Origin: Lumnitzera littorea
Taxonomy: Eukaryota > Streptophyta > Magnoliopsida > Myrtales > Combretaceae
Direction of reading: 5' to 3'
Assembly (NCBI GenBank): GCA_024138015.1
Contig: JAMXBB010000008.1
Location: 47,138,934-47,202,933 of the forward strand
DNA length: 64,000 nucleotides
A program made the translations under genes and the position numbers. The notes beneath the pieces are model-generated. The model made no database searches and was not told the origin of the DNA. It was given only the letters and a program-made list of their open reading frames with translations. Shown in pieces: positions 10,793-23,385 of the stretch (position 1 is the first letter of the stretch; each line of letters opens with the position of its first letter).

Positions 10793-13141
10793 CATAAAAC
10801 CTAAAGTCAAATAAATAAATTAAATGAAATTAAAGTAAATAAAAAGGATTTACAAAATTGTAGGATTAGTGTAGCATGTAAATGGGTGCAAGTAGTGGGG
10901 GTAAAGTTGCCAAAAGGAAAAGCTTAAATACCCTCCCTTCCTACTAAGTTTAGTTTTAATCCCACTACCCCCTCATTCCTACAGTATGTTTCTTTCATCC
11001 TACAGTAGAAGACTCATAAGAAACACCTCAAGATTAACCTAAATTTGGATTTAGAGAAAGATTGTGTAATTCAAGTGAAGCAAACACCAAATTGGGCATA
11101 GGGACAACATTTTTGGGAAAGTTCTTGTACCTCTAGTGAAGGAAATTAATTTTTCTTTAAGTTTTAGTGAAGGAAACATAAGGAGTCTCATTTCCACAGA
11201 AGTAGGGGGTGAGGAATTGCATATTTAAGGGTTCTTGTTTCAAGAGATACCAAGTAAGTCACTTTAAACCCCTATAGTTTATTAAAGTTTTGTTCTTGTT
11301 GTATATTATGGAGTTTGAGGGTTGGTTGTGATTTTCACAATTCGATTGTTATGTGTAGTTTAGAAGGTGATGTGGAGTGTTTGGAGATGAGCTTAGGAGT
11401 AGGAAAAGATCGGGGAAGTGAAGTTTGACGTTTGGTTTCAAGGTTGGGTTTAAGTAGGGGAAGATTCACAAACCACAGTTTGCAAAAAATTGCAGATTGC
11501 AGTTAGTGTCTAGACGCCATGCTTTGTAGCGTCTAAACACTAAGGGTCTATAACTTACCAATGTGAGTTGTTACATGGCAACCGAATGCTCAACCCTCTA
11601 GTATCTAGACGCATGTCTACTATAGTGTATAGTAAGTTTCCTTTTCCTTCCTTAGTGCTTTTTCAACTTTCTTTTCCGTTGTAAAACCTTCCTAACATGT
11701 TTTCAAACAAGTTTCCTAAATTAAAACAACAATCAAACTTCGCTTTTTCAAGAAACAAATTGAGACTTCTTATAAAGACTTGTGGCTTAGTTGGAAGGTT
11801 AGGATATCAGGAGTGAGTAGTGTCTTTTATGATTGAGTTTAGGGGGCTGAGTTACTTATTTGTGAGATGTAACAACTTATAGAACACCAGGGTACTTGTT
11901 GAATACTGCTGTAGAGTCAAGTACATAATACTTACTTGTAGGTTTGTAGTAAATGGAACTAATACATATATTTGGCTTAATTATTATTGTGTTGCTTGTG
12001 GTTGGCTTCCACCACCTATTGGTAAGGTTTAGTAGTATTAGTGAGGCACTTGGCGATCTTTGTGAGACGTTGTCCCTAGTGGAGTCCCATGCTAAAAGGA
12101 ATTAAGTAGATCTAGGATGGTTATCAGTTACTTAATTACACGGGATAAAGCCATTAAAAATACTTGAACTTTCATATTTTTTCATTTTAGTACCTAAACT
12201 TTAAATTTGTTCATTTTAATACCCCAACTTTTTAATTGAAACAAATTTAGTATTTCTATTATAACAGTTGTTATAAAGAATACTTATTTGTTTCACTCAA
12301 AAAAGTTGAAATACCAAAATGAAAAGCAAAATAAAGTTTGAGCACTAAAATGGAAATAAAATGAAAGTTAATGTACTTAAATTATTATTCTACCATTTCA
12401 AAATAATGACTATTATAACGGAGATATGAATTTATTTCATTTAAAAAGTTAGAGACTAAAATAAACAATTTTAAAGTCTAGGTTTTAAAATAAAAAAACA
12501 TGACAGTTCAAGTACTAGTGCTAATTTTATCCTTTAATTACTCAGTTGCTTATGTAAGGGTCAAGAATTATCCTAAGTCTTAGGATGCCAAGATTGTGTT
12601 GGTTAATGACTTAAATTGAAGATTTAAACTAGTTGCTTGTTGCATTTATTATTACTACTCATATGCATGTGAAAGGTGATTGTTTGATCATGTGTATATG
12701 CTTTCGATATCTCGTATTGGGTTTCGACTCATTCCATCTTTAATTATTCAAGTGCAGGTGCTTAGTGAAAAATTTTAGAATTTGTTAGCTTTTGTTAAAG
12801 ACATCAAGGTCATTAGTTTGAATATGGCAATTAGAATCTTTATTAAGAGCTTAGAATTTGAATTAGAATAATTAGAGTTCATTATATAAACTACATAAAA
12901 TTATATTTAGAAAATTGTAAATTTATTTTATAGTTATGTTGGTTTTATTTAAAGTCTTAGATTTTAGTGAAATAATTATTGAAGATCACTACAATTATCC
13001 AAGGAACTGGGTTTTTGTGAAATCATTTAGAGTTTAAAATGTGTTTGTTTGAAAATTTTAGTTAAAGGTTTACACTTGACATGTCAATAAAGGTTAGAGA
13101 CATGTAGCGGGTTATAGCATTCAAGGTTATGGGGCATTACA
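10793..13141 (+). repeat. Right (3') LTR of the LARD-like element
   Basis: 2349 bp; longer than the left copy by about 386 bp, explained by a MITE at 12142-12533. Its first two bases are CA rather than TG, consistent with two transitions. Confidence 0.83.
12142..12533. mobile_element. MITE inserted in the right LTR
   Basis: 392 bp, absent from the homologous position of the left LTR. Its ends are inverted copies (GGGATAAAG... and ...TTTTATCCT), with similarity extending tens of bases inward. It is flanked by a 10-base duplication with one difference, TTAATTACAC (12132-12141) and TTAATTACTC (12534-12543). The duplication length suggests a Mutator-type origin; no coding capacity. Confidence 0.8.
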
Positions 13142-13146
13142 TATGT

Positions 13147-14933
13147 AATATTTATTAATTTTGATAATAAACATATAAATTTTTCCTTAAAATAATATAG
13201 GAATAATAATTAATAGAAATCAAATTGTAAGAATTGTTAAAAAAAGAGATAAATGATCTTAGATTTAATGATTACAATCATAAGAAAGCAAGAATTACAA
13301 TCTTAAAAAAGATAGTTAACATGATAAAATCTAAAATCAAGATTTAGATAAATGTAAATAGAGATTGAGAAAATTTGAAAATAGCCTTAATAGAGGGTAA
13401 GGTTGAGTTACCTTATGAAAGGTGGTCGATGGCTCGCTCCCTTGATCAGTCAATCTTATATGCTAGGTTGACTCCCTCTATTTTCATTAGTTATTAATCA
13501 CCTTCACTCTAATGTTTATGGAAAATATTTAATGGATTGATTTACAATTGTAAAACTCAAATAGATTATTTAATCTAACTAAAATTTGGTTAAACTTGTA
13601 AATAACAAGGAATAAAATTAAAATAAATTTAAGATTGAATTATCTAACCTATTGTTTTAAAGATAACAAGGAAGTGAAGGTTTAGGGATAATTTTTTTGA
13701 AAAAAACAAAGGTTAGTACCATGTTAGTTGTTTGTAGATTGCATAACAATAAGATAGCTATAACTCAATTAATAAATAATTTACTACAATAATTTATATG
13801 TTACTTATTTATGATTATTGCGACCAGTAGATAATAGTAGTTAATGAAGGGGTAGTGGTCCTATACTCCTCAATATAGTTAGATTAGGCATTCAAATCAT
13901 CGCAATGACTTAGTAGGTTATCGATATAAGGTGTCATGTTTGATATAGTTAGTTAAGCAAGAATAAAATTATAAGGGTACCTTAATTGTGGATATATATT
14001 AGCACTTATAGACTTGACATAGAAGCCTAATAACATGTTTAGCCTACAAACACCAAATCAATGCTTGCGTTTTCTTCAAATCATAATATTATCTTCTCTC
14101 ATTTGCCTTAAGACTCTCTAGTAAAAGGTATAGAACATCACTCTCTTCTTTAACCTTTCTTTTTTCCTCTTTATCATAGAGTCTACGTATAATGCTTTAT
14201 TTTTAGTTTTCTTTCACTAAAACTCACTAATAAGTACACAAATTGCTAGATCTCTCAATCTCTTACGTTTATCTCTTCTATATGATGTTTATGTTCTTAT
14301 TTGTAGCTTATACTAACTAGAAATGTGTTTATAGTGATAATGCAAGGTATTTGATGAGTGAAAGGCCTTATTCGAGAATACCACTCTCTAATGAGAGACT
14401 ATACTCTTTTTTAAGTAGTAATTTTTTTTTCCTCTTTAGGTCTATTGTTTCTTTCTTTTATACCCGATGATGTCTAATTAAAAGTAGTTGCATCTTCTAC
14501 TTTTCCCTGTCATTACAATTTGTAAATGTCTGTACAGTAACTATACTATGTATAATACTGCAAAGTATTCTACAGAACTTAACAATATGCATGATGATCT
14601 TTTTGCTTGATGGTTGTACCATTGGTCTCTTTCCCTTTTGTTTCTTGTTTCGACCTTAATTGGTGGGACATCAACTAAAACTTTATAAATGGATCATGCT
14701 TCAAATAGCATGATAATAAGTAACAAATTTTAATATGAGTCAATTAGAGTTTCAACCAATGGTAATAGATTCAACTTTACAAGTGTTTTATGAATTACAA
14801 ATTCATAAGCCTAGTCATTCATATATATATATTGTCTCTTGCAATCGTACTACATCTAAATAGTGGAACTAAGTTAATTTAAACCTTTGAGTATCATGGT
14901 TATGATGTGTGCTTTGACTAAATATATATATAT
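13147..14933. other. AT-rich intergenic DNA
   Basis: No gene, RNA or recognisable transposon found on either strand. The last bases form a short TA run where the solo LTR inserted. Confidence 0.5.
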
Positions 14934-17864
14934 TGTAAGCCCCAAAGCTAAGCCAATTGACCGTAAGATTGAATTTAGAACCCAAGATTTAGGGCGATCG
15001 GTTAAAAGATCCGATCAAACTCAAATTATAAACTATTGAGAAGAATATTAGTAAAAATGACCCCATAAACGTGAATTTAAGAAAATAAGTAATAAAATAA
15101 GAGACTATAAAATTTTCAAAATTTTAAGCATAATAATTGCTAATTACCGAAAAGGCAAAAAGTGTAATCTAATAACTAATAAATTACTAGATATAGATTT
15201 ATATGTATACTAAAAACTTTATAATAACCAAAATAATAATTAGGAATGTTCACGTGTACCCCACATGTATTTACGTATGGATAAAAAATACGCATAATTA
15301 CTTAAATTGGCCAAAAACTAAGCAAATAATTAAAGAAAATTATAAAATAATTATAGAAAAATCAGAAAAAATCAAAAGATGATAAGCTGAACCAAGATCA
15401 GGTCGTGGCAGGTTCAAATCAGAAAAATAAAAATCAACCAATAAAATTTGGACAACCTAAAAGCCAAAAATCAAGGAATTGGGGCAAAGTTTTATCAAAT
15501 TAATGCATATTAATTACTACAATTGTCTATAAATAAGGGAAAAATTTTCAGAAGTTATTTGGTCAGTTTAGGATCTGAGAAAAATTGAAACACTAAAAAA
15601 TTCGAGAGAAAATCCAGAAAATAAAAAAAAAATAAGAAAAATTGTGCAGTTAGGGATTTTAAAGGGAACCCCCAGCAGACGAGCAGCTGGGAGTGGACGG
15701 CCACCACCACCACACGGTGGTGGCAACACCCAGGCTAGCCAACAAGGCCATGGCGGCCCGCAGTGGCCGGAGCCACCCAAACTGGTGAGTCCAATTTCCA
15801 GCTCGATTCTAGTGTAATTTTGTAAAATTAGTTATTTTGCCCAGAAAATTATGAAACTTGTTATTATGAGGTTTTATTGTATGTAGATTTAGGGAAAAAT
15901 ATTGATTTAGTTTAATTATGTTTGGAAATATAGGGTCCTTAACAAATTGTTCAAAACCGAGCATGATTAAATCGGAAAATAAATAGGGTTAGGAGTGTAG
16001 TTTGGTGCTCAAAATTTTTCTATATGATTCTCATATGATGTAGAACAGTGCTATGAAGCCATTTTTGTAAAATTAATTTTCAAAATTTTTAAGTTAATTT
16101 TTAGCCCTAAAATGATGGAAAAATTAGGTAATTTAGGATTAATTAGGTGATTAGGATGTTAATTACTGATTGGGATATTAATTATATGTTTAGGGATGTT
16201 AATATCTGAAGTGGAACCCTAATCCTAGCCTTTGGGTATTAAGTATGGTTAATTAGGGAAATTAGGTAATTAATATAAGAAATTAGTAATATGTGAAATT
16301 GTAAATTAATAAATTTAAAAAATTAGGGTCATTTAGATAATATTAGAGTAAAAATCAGAATAATATTAAATCTGAATTAAGATTGAATTTTAGGTAATTA
16401 TATAAAAAAGTAAGATTTTCTCACATCGGGGATAAATTCGATACTCTAATTAGGACTAACGTGTACCGAATAGTTTAGAATATTAAATTAAGACCCAATA
16501 GGATAATTGAATACTCAAGCTTAATGTGATTAATTTCACATTAGGATTCGAGCATGTTTAGGTCTTAGAAATCGAACTAAAACCTAATTTAGAAATCGAT
16601 ATGGAAATCGAACCCGAATCTAACCCCAAACCTAGAATAATTGTAAAAGACTTAATACCTAGATAATTAGGCATATTAAACCTTAAACAAAACCTACCAA
16701 TAAGCGTTATAAGATAAAATAAACTTATAATATTTATATGAAAAGCTGAAACCACGTTCGTGTTATAGGGATGATCGGCAATGGCCTGAGCAAATCGGAC
16801 CTCGAGTGAGTGAGCAAAGAGTCGAGGTAAGTTGGGATTAATACGATGCTGTATTTTGGAGGCTTAAGATTATGCTTGGTTGTGCTTGTTAGATAGTTGA
16901 ATGTGTGCATGTGCTTGATTATGGGTGATACTATGATTCTGTTTGTTGCTCTGGCACATATTGTATGAATTGTATGAAAGAATTGATCACCCAAAACTGG
17001 ACTTAATCAAATATCCGACCGGTAATCATAATCGGACATGCATGGCAACCCGTTAGGGGAATTTAGGACTCTCCGGCCAAATATCGACCCCTTCGGAAGG
17101 GATAACGCAGGATTGCAAAATGATCCCTTCTTCATCCTCAGTCGAACTAAGTGACAGGAGAGGAAGTCGCGGCGAGGGTGAAGGCAGTGGTTCGAAGGTA
17201 GTCGCGGGAGGAGCAAGGTCTCCATTACACAAGCCTGGGTTTGGTCGTGAGCTGTTGCATTAACTACAACTCCTCAACCCGGATTAGAGCGAGCGCAATT
17301 TCTCTAATCTCACGACGGGCTGGACAACATCGTGCGATGGCATTTGCTTGCACATGCATTGCACCTAATAAGTGATTGAAAACCTTGTTGTGTGTATGGT
17401 ATAGTTTTAAGTCCTCCGCCCCTACTTACTGAGCTGTGGTTGCTCATATCCCTATAGACGTCGTGCAAGTGCTAACTAAGAAGCGGCAAACAACTACTTT
17501 GAAGCTAGTAACTGCTGGATCTTGGGGAGTGAGGAAAAATATTGAAGAATAAACATAAAATTTTAAGGTCTAAGTTTTTATTTTAGAATTATTTTTCATT
17601 TCCGAATGATGTAATAACTAGGGAATATACTATAGAGAAATATTGTAAACTTTAACTTCAATAACTGAATGATAACATATATATATAATTCCTCACTTTT
17701 ATAGGTAAATGATTTATTTAAATTACAAACTGTCTACTTCAAAGCGGGTTAGTTGTGGACGCCTTGTATAGATTAGGTCTAAGATAGCGGTTGTGAGGCC
17801 AACTTCTATCTTAGGATGGTTTACACGGCGAGGCTGTTACGACTCTGCCGCTTCGGGGCGTGAC

Positions 17865-17865
<1 letters not shown>
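14934..17865 (+). repeat. Solo LTR, about 2.9 kb
   Basis: Starts TGTAAGCCCCAAAG and ends GGGGCGTGACA, with flanking TATAT on both sides (14929-14933 and 17866-17870; weak evidence because both flanks are TA repeats). No second copy or retroviral coding sequence lies next to it, so it is best read as a solo LTR left by recombination between two LTRs. Its first bases resemble those of the LARD-like element, suggesting a related lineage. It contains a promoter-like TATA box and a GC-rich leader. Confidence 0.7.
15526..15785 (+). promoter_or_regulatory. TATA box, GC-rich leader and splice-donor-like site in the solo LTR
   Basis: TCTATAAATAA at 15526-15536 is followed by an AT-rich leader. Then comes a GC-rich block (about 15660-15784) ending ACTG|GTGAGT, which matches a plant 5' splice site. 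A perfect 9-bp hairpin (15700-15708 with 15716-15724, GCCACCACC/GGTGGTGGC) lies in the block. This looks like the first exon of an LTR-driven transcript. Confidence 0.45.

Positions 17866-17890
<25 letters not shown>
17866..17890. repeat. (TA)n microsatellite
   Basis: Uninterrupted TA dinucleotides directly after the solo LTR. Confidence 0.9.
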
Positions 17891-17897
<7 letters not shown>

Positions 17898-19325
17898 TTT
17901 AATTATTGCATTTTACTAATATGAAATGGCATTCACACATGCGCATACATGGGTGAGTATGTAATATAGAATAGTATCTAGTGGGCTCTTCACTCACCTC
18001 ATTTGAAGAAATTACTATTCTTTCGATAAATAAAATACGGATTTGAGGACTTGGAGAGGATATAGGATTGTCTTTTATATTCTTATCAAGATAGGAATAT
18101 GTGATGATTGGTCATGCCTTTAGGGCTTATGCATGACATATGCATTATGGGTTTTACATTGCTCAATTTGGAGAAGACGCTACCTTTTCATAGAAATCCT
18201 TTTAATTAAGGACTTAGGCATATTGCCATAAGATGGAGGGAGCAAAATTACAAGATGTTTGCAGTAGCATTACCATTGTTGGTTGATTGGACACTTCATT
18301 TTAGGAGGCTTTTTTCTTTTCTAGTTGATTCTTGATTTGGATTTATCTATTAATTACAATTTGGAGCACTTTAACTTTAGTTCCATAAATTTTTTATCAT
18401 AACGACAATTCAATGTTAGAGACAATAAATTGATTGAAGTTGGTGGCTCTATTTCTCTATCCATAAGACCTTAGTTTGTTCCACTCTAATATAGTTAAAA
18501 GGAGAACTCTTCTTATTTGATCTTTAGAGAAATGGAGTAATAGTTATTGTACTATGCTTATTAGATTAGTGGAGATAGTATAGACAATTATGGTTTTCTA
18601 GTAATGATATTTATTTGGCTGATAAATAAAGTTCATTTGCAAAAGCCTAAACTCTTTGAAGAGCCAAAGCTTTGATAACTTGCTACAAAATTAAATGATT
18701 TACAATGAGGAACAAAACACTATGTTAATAGAGTTTTTAAAAAATTGAAGAAATTAAATAATGGAAGAATAAGAAAGAGAGACATTTATTTTATGTAATT
18801 TGCACACAAATAATGGTTAAATCAACCAATATTTACAAAGTATGTCTTTATATAAAATAAAGTAATTTTCTACAACAATTGTAATTGAATTAACTAATTT
18901 TGTACAATTAAGCCTTATTTCTACTCTATTTACAAGCATTCCCAACTTTTATCTTTATAACATAGTTGATACTTATAAACATTACTTTCTCACATCATAG
19001 ATATTAAAAACCAACAACTATTATCTATAATAATCAAATGTTGCATTTTTTAGTATTACTTTTGGTGATCATATGAGGAAAAGCCAATAAATTAATAATA
19101 AGTGAACAACATAATGAAACCATATTGATCGGATGCTTATTCTTATGAAAATACATTGCATACTCCTCCTTTCCAAGTGATAATTGTTACGTTCCATGTG
19201 GAACTGTAAGATACCAAACATCGTATATTTCTAGTTTTTATAATATATACAAGAAAACTGACACCTTGACTATAACCCAAAAAAATAAAATTGCATTAAG
19301 TATTAGGAAGCCATTATCATTGCAT
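17891..19325. other. Intergenic DNA downstream of gene A
   Basis: Nothing coding recognised. The part next to 19326 should contain the 3' untranslated region of gene A (minus strand). It shares recognisable pieces with the regions below gene B and below the third RING remnant. Confidence 0.5.
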
Positions 19326-19750
19326 TCATTCGGTAGATTGGATAGGAGAGAGAACAATTCTACAAATTGGACAAGAGGCATTCCTCTTTAACCACTCATC
19401 TATACAGTCGGCATGGAAATAATGATTACAATTTGGGATACATCTTAAGATCTCCTTAGGTTGATATTTGGATAGGCATATTGAACATGTGTTATCATTA
19501 GGCTCAGGCAAGTGTTGATTTTCTCCTAGAACCACTTTTTCAAAGGATGCAATTGTAGTTTCATCTAAACCAATAGTGACTATAGTTGGTTCTACAATAG
19601 GGTGAGATGCCATGACAGTTAAGCTATTTCCTTGATGCAAGCTGTTGTGATGACATACATAGCATCCTATTATTATTGCAAATATTATAGCTAGTATAGT
19701 CATCGAAAATCGAATGATCCCAAATATTAGAAGCCCCTTCATCTAGTGGC
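19326..19750 (-). pseudogene. ATL21/22-type gene A, exon 2 (membrane segment and RING-H2)
   Basis: The second exon of a RING-H2 E3 ubiquitin ligase gene. On the minus strand it starts after an acceptor (CAACTAG|GCCACT) and is 425 nt long, exactly as in gene B. It encodes a hydrophobic segment, the ATL signature GLDETTI, and a complete RING-H2: C-x2-C, 15 residues, C-x-H-x2-H-x2-C, 10 residues, C-x2-C (from CSICL to CPIC). With the phase-1 donor of exon 1 the junction reads Gly-His-stop, because the second whole codon is TAG (19743-19745). An ATG follows immediately (19742), leaving an open frame of 138 residues with membrane anchor and RING. So the spliced gene would stop before the membrane segment unless another acceptor or start is used. 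The RING itself has no missing ligand. Confidence 0.8.
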
Positions 19751-20381
19751 CTAGTTGGATAAGTACATATTAGTTAGGAGATTATTCAAATAATAGAATT
19801 TTAAAGCATGATATTTAAAGGTGATCCTCAAAATAATCAAGAAAAGTGAATGCAACCTATGTATGTTTTACTAAGTTAATGTGCTTATGATAGTTACAAT
19901 TTTGAATAACTTGGAAAAGGCCACTTATTCAAGCTTGTCTATTCTAAGATTTAGGATAATTATACCTTAAGTAATGTTTGTTTCAACTTAAGTGAAAAAA
20001 GATAATGTTTGCTTATAATAGTAATGCAAATAAGTGATGAAAACCACATGAATTGGTACAAATTTGTGATGTCTAATTTTGGTGGTAAAAACTCGTAATA
20101 AATACCAATAAAGTGGTACATTTGGGTCACATAATTAACATCTTATCAATGTGTTGCATGGATTCACTTTATTTATTAGCCAATTTTTATTTTAAGAATT
20201 AGAATAAATTGCATAATCATTTCTTTACTTTTGGTTCATATGCCCATAATTGTCTTCTTGTTGTGAATAAGTACCAAAACCCCTAAATGTTTTAAAATGT
20301 ACTTTTACATCTTAGTTTACCATTTTTATGCTTGGAAAAATAATTGAAGACAAAAAACTACGAGATTTTTAAAAATAACTG

Positions 20382-20384
<3 letters not shown>

Positions 20385-20419
<35 letters not shown>
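20385..20419. repeat. (TA)n microsatellite
   Basis: Alternating AT over about 35 bases inside the intron of gene A. Confidence 0.9.
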
Positions 20420-20422
<3 letters not shown>

Positions 20423-21059
20423 GAAGGAATATTAAAGGAGAAAATACTATAAGAGGCATCCTTAGAGGCTACATAACCATTCCCTTAGCAATATTAATGG
20501 CATGCGACTATCATTTACCACTTGAGGGGAATGCATAACCTACCCAATATCGTGGGTGGTTTTTTGAACCATGGTGTAGTCCTACCACCAGTTACAAATT
20601 AGTTCACCAATTATAAGTTAGTTCATGTATTATCACTATAGCTAAGTCATTTGACCACTGAAAAGGAAAAAAAAAAAAGAAGAATAAAGAGTTTATATAT
20701 TTTCCATTTGGTCATGGTTGTGTCACATGACTAGATACTAAATCTATTTTCGTTTTTTCGACCCAATTAATGGTGACATGTGGCAACCCACTACTATATG
20801 TGGTTACACCCACTATTAGTGAAGGTAGGAAGTTACCTACTACCATTAGTAGGTCACACAATCCTCTAAATTATTACTTAGTGACATAACCTTCTAAGAT
20901 TTAGGGGGCTACCACCTAAGAAGAGTTAGGTAACCTTTCTAAATAAAGCTTACAATCCCACCATAATGAGCCATCTTTTATGGTTGTCTCTTAGGGTCTT
21001 TCTTCTTTTCTTTTTAATTTTCTTTCCCATTTTCTCTTAACAATTTGTAAATTTTCTTA

Positions 21060-23385
21060 TTTTTCATAGGTCCAATAAGGCTATTGAATTGTAGGGTTTT
21101 AGTTAATTTTGATTACAAAATTAGCAATTGAAAGTTGTTTCTTAATCAAATTTATTGTAAAAGGAAAGTGATAAGTAATTCATCAAATTTAAGTAAAAAT
21201 ATCATGGAAAAGACTTAGTGATAATGATTGGATAATAGAACTCTTATTAAAACCTCCTTTTCAAGTGTTTTATGGAAGGGGAGGACTTCCTTGTAACACT
21301 AAATGGCATTATGCTCAAATGAAGTTGAATAAGCCCTTTAATATTTTTTGAGGACTACATTTTTATGGACTCTATGGTAGTTAGAATGAAGCCTCAAAAT
21401 ACTTACTTGCAATGCTCACACATTGTAAGTAAGTATCATTCATTTTTTCATCTTGTTCTTTCGTTTAAAGTTGGTGTCCTTGGAGTTATTGGTAGGTTTG
21501 ATGGTTAACTGGATATTTGAGTTGAAATTTGTGATTTTAATTGATTCAAATAGAGTTTGGGTGATGGGTAATTGAGGGTTTGCATTCTATTTAAGGTTGT
21601 GTTGAAAAATGAAAGGGAAAGAATTAGATTCAAGTGCTTTTTGAAGGAGAAAAAAATTGCAAGTTACCAGTAGAGGGACACAACCAATGACAAGATCATG
21701 TCGCTAATTATGCATAGTAGAGGGAGAAAATAGGCAGAAAGTAACATGAACAAATGACATGGTCATATTGTTAACCATGTTGAGTGGTAAACTTCAAGTG
21801 TATTTTTTTCTTATGGTTTTATTAACCATTCTTACTCAAACCTTTTCATACCCTTGATATTTAGTTTCAACTAACCCTCTTTTCTAGAAATAGTTGGATT
21901 TTGATACAACCAAAGAACATGGTTACGTCACTAATCGCTTCGAGTTATAAATTTCACATAAAATCTTTTCTTGTTTTCTTTCTTAACTAAACTTGATTAA
22001 ACCTTTCCCTACCTTTAATATTAAGTTCTATTTAGCTTTCTTTTGTAAATGTTTTAACCTTCACCTAGAATTTTCAAGTTCTCTAAGTTTAATTTTGCAT
22101 TTTGATTAATTTTAGGCATTTATTACTCTTTAATGTCATTTTAACCAATTTTAACAAATTTTACCTTTTTTTCCACTTTAGTAGAATAATTACTATCTTT
22201 CAAACTATACTCCATGTAAATTTCCTTTACTATTTCAAGCTTTCAATTCTTCTGCTAAACTTTTCTTGCAACTTATTCTTAATTAAAGTTACGAAGTTTA
22301 CCTTCATCCTTAGTTGTAGTGCACTTAGGAGTTAGGATGAAGTTTAAAGGAATATAAACATAATCAAGTTGGGAGTTTTAAACTAGTTACTTGATGTTGA
22401 ATTGGATTTATGATGGACTAAGGAAGGCTTGTTGTTCTACTTACTAGGTTATTAATTTGAGTTTCTCGTCGAGTATTATTTAGACCTTTAGATTGGATTC
22501 GAACTTGTGAACATGGTTCAAACTTTAAGTTTGGACTTGGGCTTTGGAATTGGTTTTGGTTCGATTTTCTATATACGTAGTGCTTAGTTGTTTACTTGTG
22601 CTTATTACAACATAGTAAGCAAACCAGACTAACTTATATTTGGCATAATAAAACTTGGATAATGTTGGTTGTGCTTGACTTGCTTGCTTTAGAAGTCTAT
22701 AGTGGTAGATTTCTAGAGAAGTAACTATTGATCATATGTGAGATTTCTTTAATGGATTTGCATATGGACCTATGCAACTAGAATACTGGGTTTTAAGGAC
22801 TTTGAACTCTAAACTCTAAGTGTAAAGAAGTTAAAGGAAAACTTATATTCTATATTTACTTATATATGTAGATAAAAAAACATGATCTAATGGGGTCATG
22901 AGTACCTTTTGCTAGTTGATGGCATAAATTTAAGATAATTAATTGACTGTTTATTTTTATACTTAATGTAACTTACATTATATGCAGGTATATGACTTGG
23001 TTTGGCATCCATGTATGCTTATGCATTACATGTTGGGTTTCAACTCATTCTTTTATTTACTACAACTGCAGGTTGATCCGATAAGTTTGTTGTTTATTGC
23101 ACATATGGGAATTGCTATCATCCGTTAGGAAAAAAGAGGTGATTAGTTCTATACGTTATAGAAAATCAAGATTTGATTGTAGAGTAAGCTTATGGTTAGA
23201 GTAATTCACTTGTAAGTCACTTAAATTGATATACCTAGAGAATTGATGTTTTATATTTAATAAGTCATTATTATAAGTGATCTTGGAAATTATAGTCAAT
23301 TAGAGTCTTAACGTGTTATTAGACAACTAAAGATATTTTGCGGGTTGTGGTGCTCACTAAGGTCCTAAGGCATTATAGTTTCACT
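21060..23385 (+). repeat. Degenerate LTR-like sequence
   Basis: The last 800 bases echo the end of the LARD-like LTRs in order: a CAACTCATTC...CTGCAGGTT stretch near 23040-23075, then GCGGGTTGTGG and AAGGCATTATAG at the end (compare 12721-13141). The start is not clear and no partner or primer-binding site is visible. Confidence 0.35.

Larger units (their letters stand above)
6379..13141 (+). mobile_element. Non-coding LTR retrotransposon (LARD-like)
   Basis: Two long direct repeats at 6379-8341 and 10793-13141 flank 2.45 kb of sequence. The left repeat starts TGTAAAACCC and ends GGCTTTACA, so the ends are short inverted copies. The element is flanked by a perfect 5-bp target duplication, TATGT at 6374-6378 and 13142-13146. 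I recognise no gag, protease, reverse transcriptase, integrase or long reading frame, so it would depend on proteins from another element. The LTRs differ at roughly one base in five to six by eye, so the insertion is old. Orientation is inferred from a purine tract (about 10780-10791) before the right LTR. Confidence 0.85.

Noticed and set aside
15568..15780. Minus-strand frame over the GC-rich block of the solo LTR
   Set aside because: Proline- and glycine-rich translation caused by GC-rich repeats; no domain or context.
17007..17225. Minus-strand frame in the GC-richer part of the solo LTR
   Set aside because: No domain match and it lies within the LTR; likely chance.
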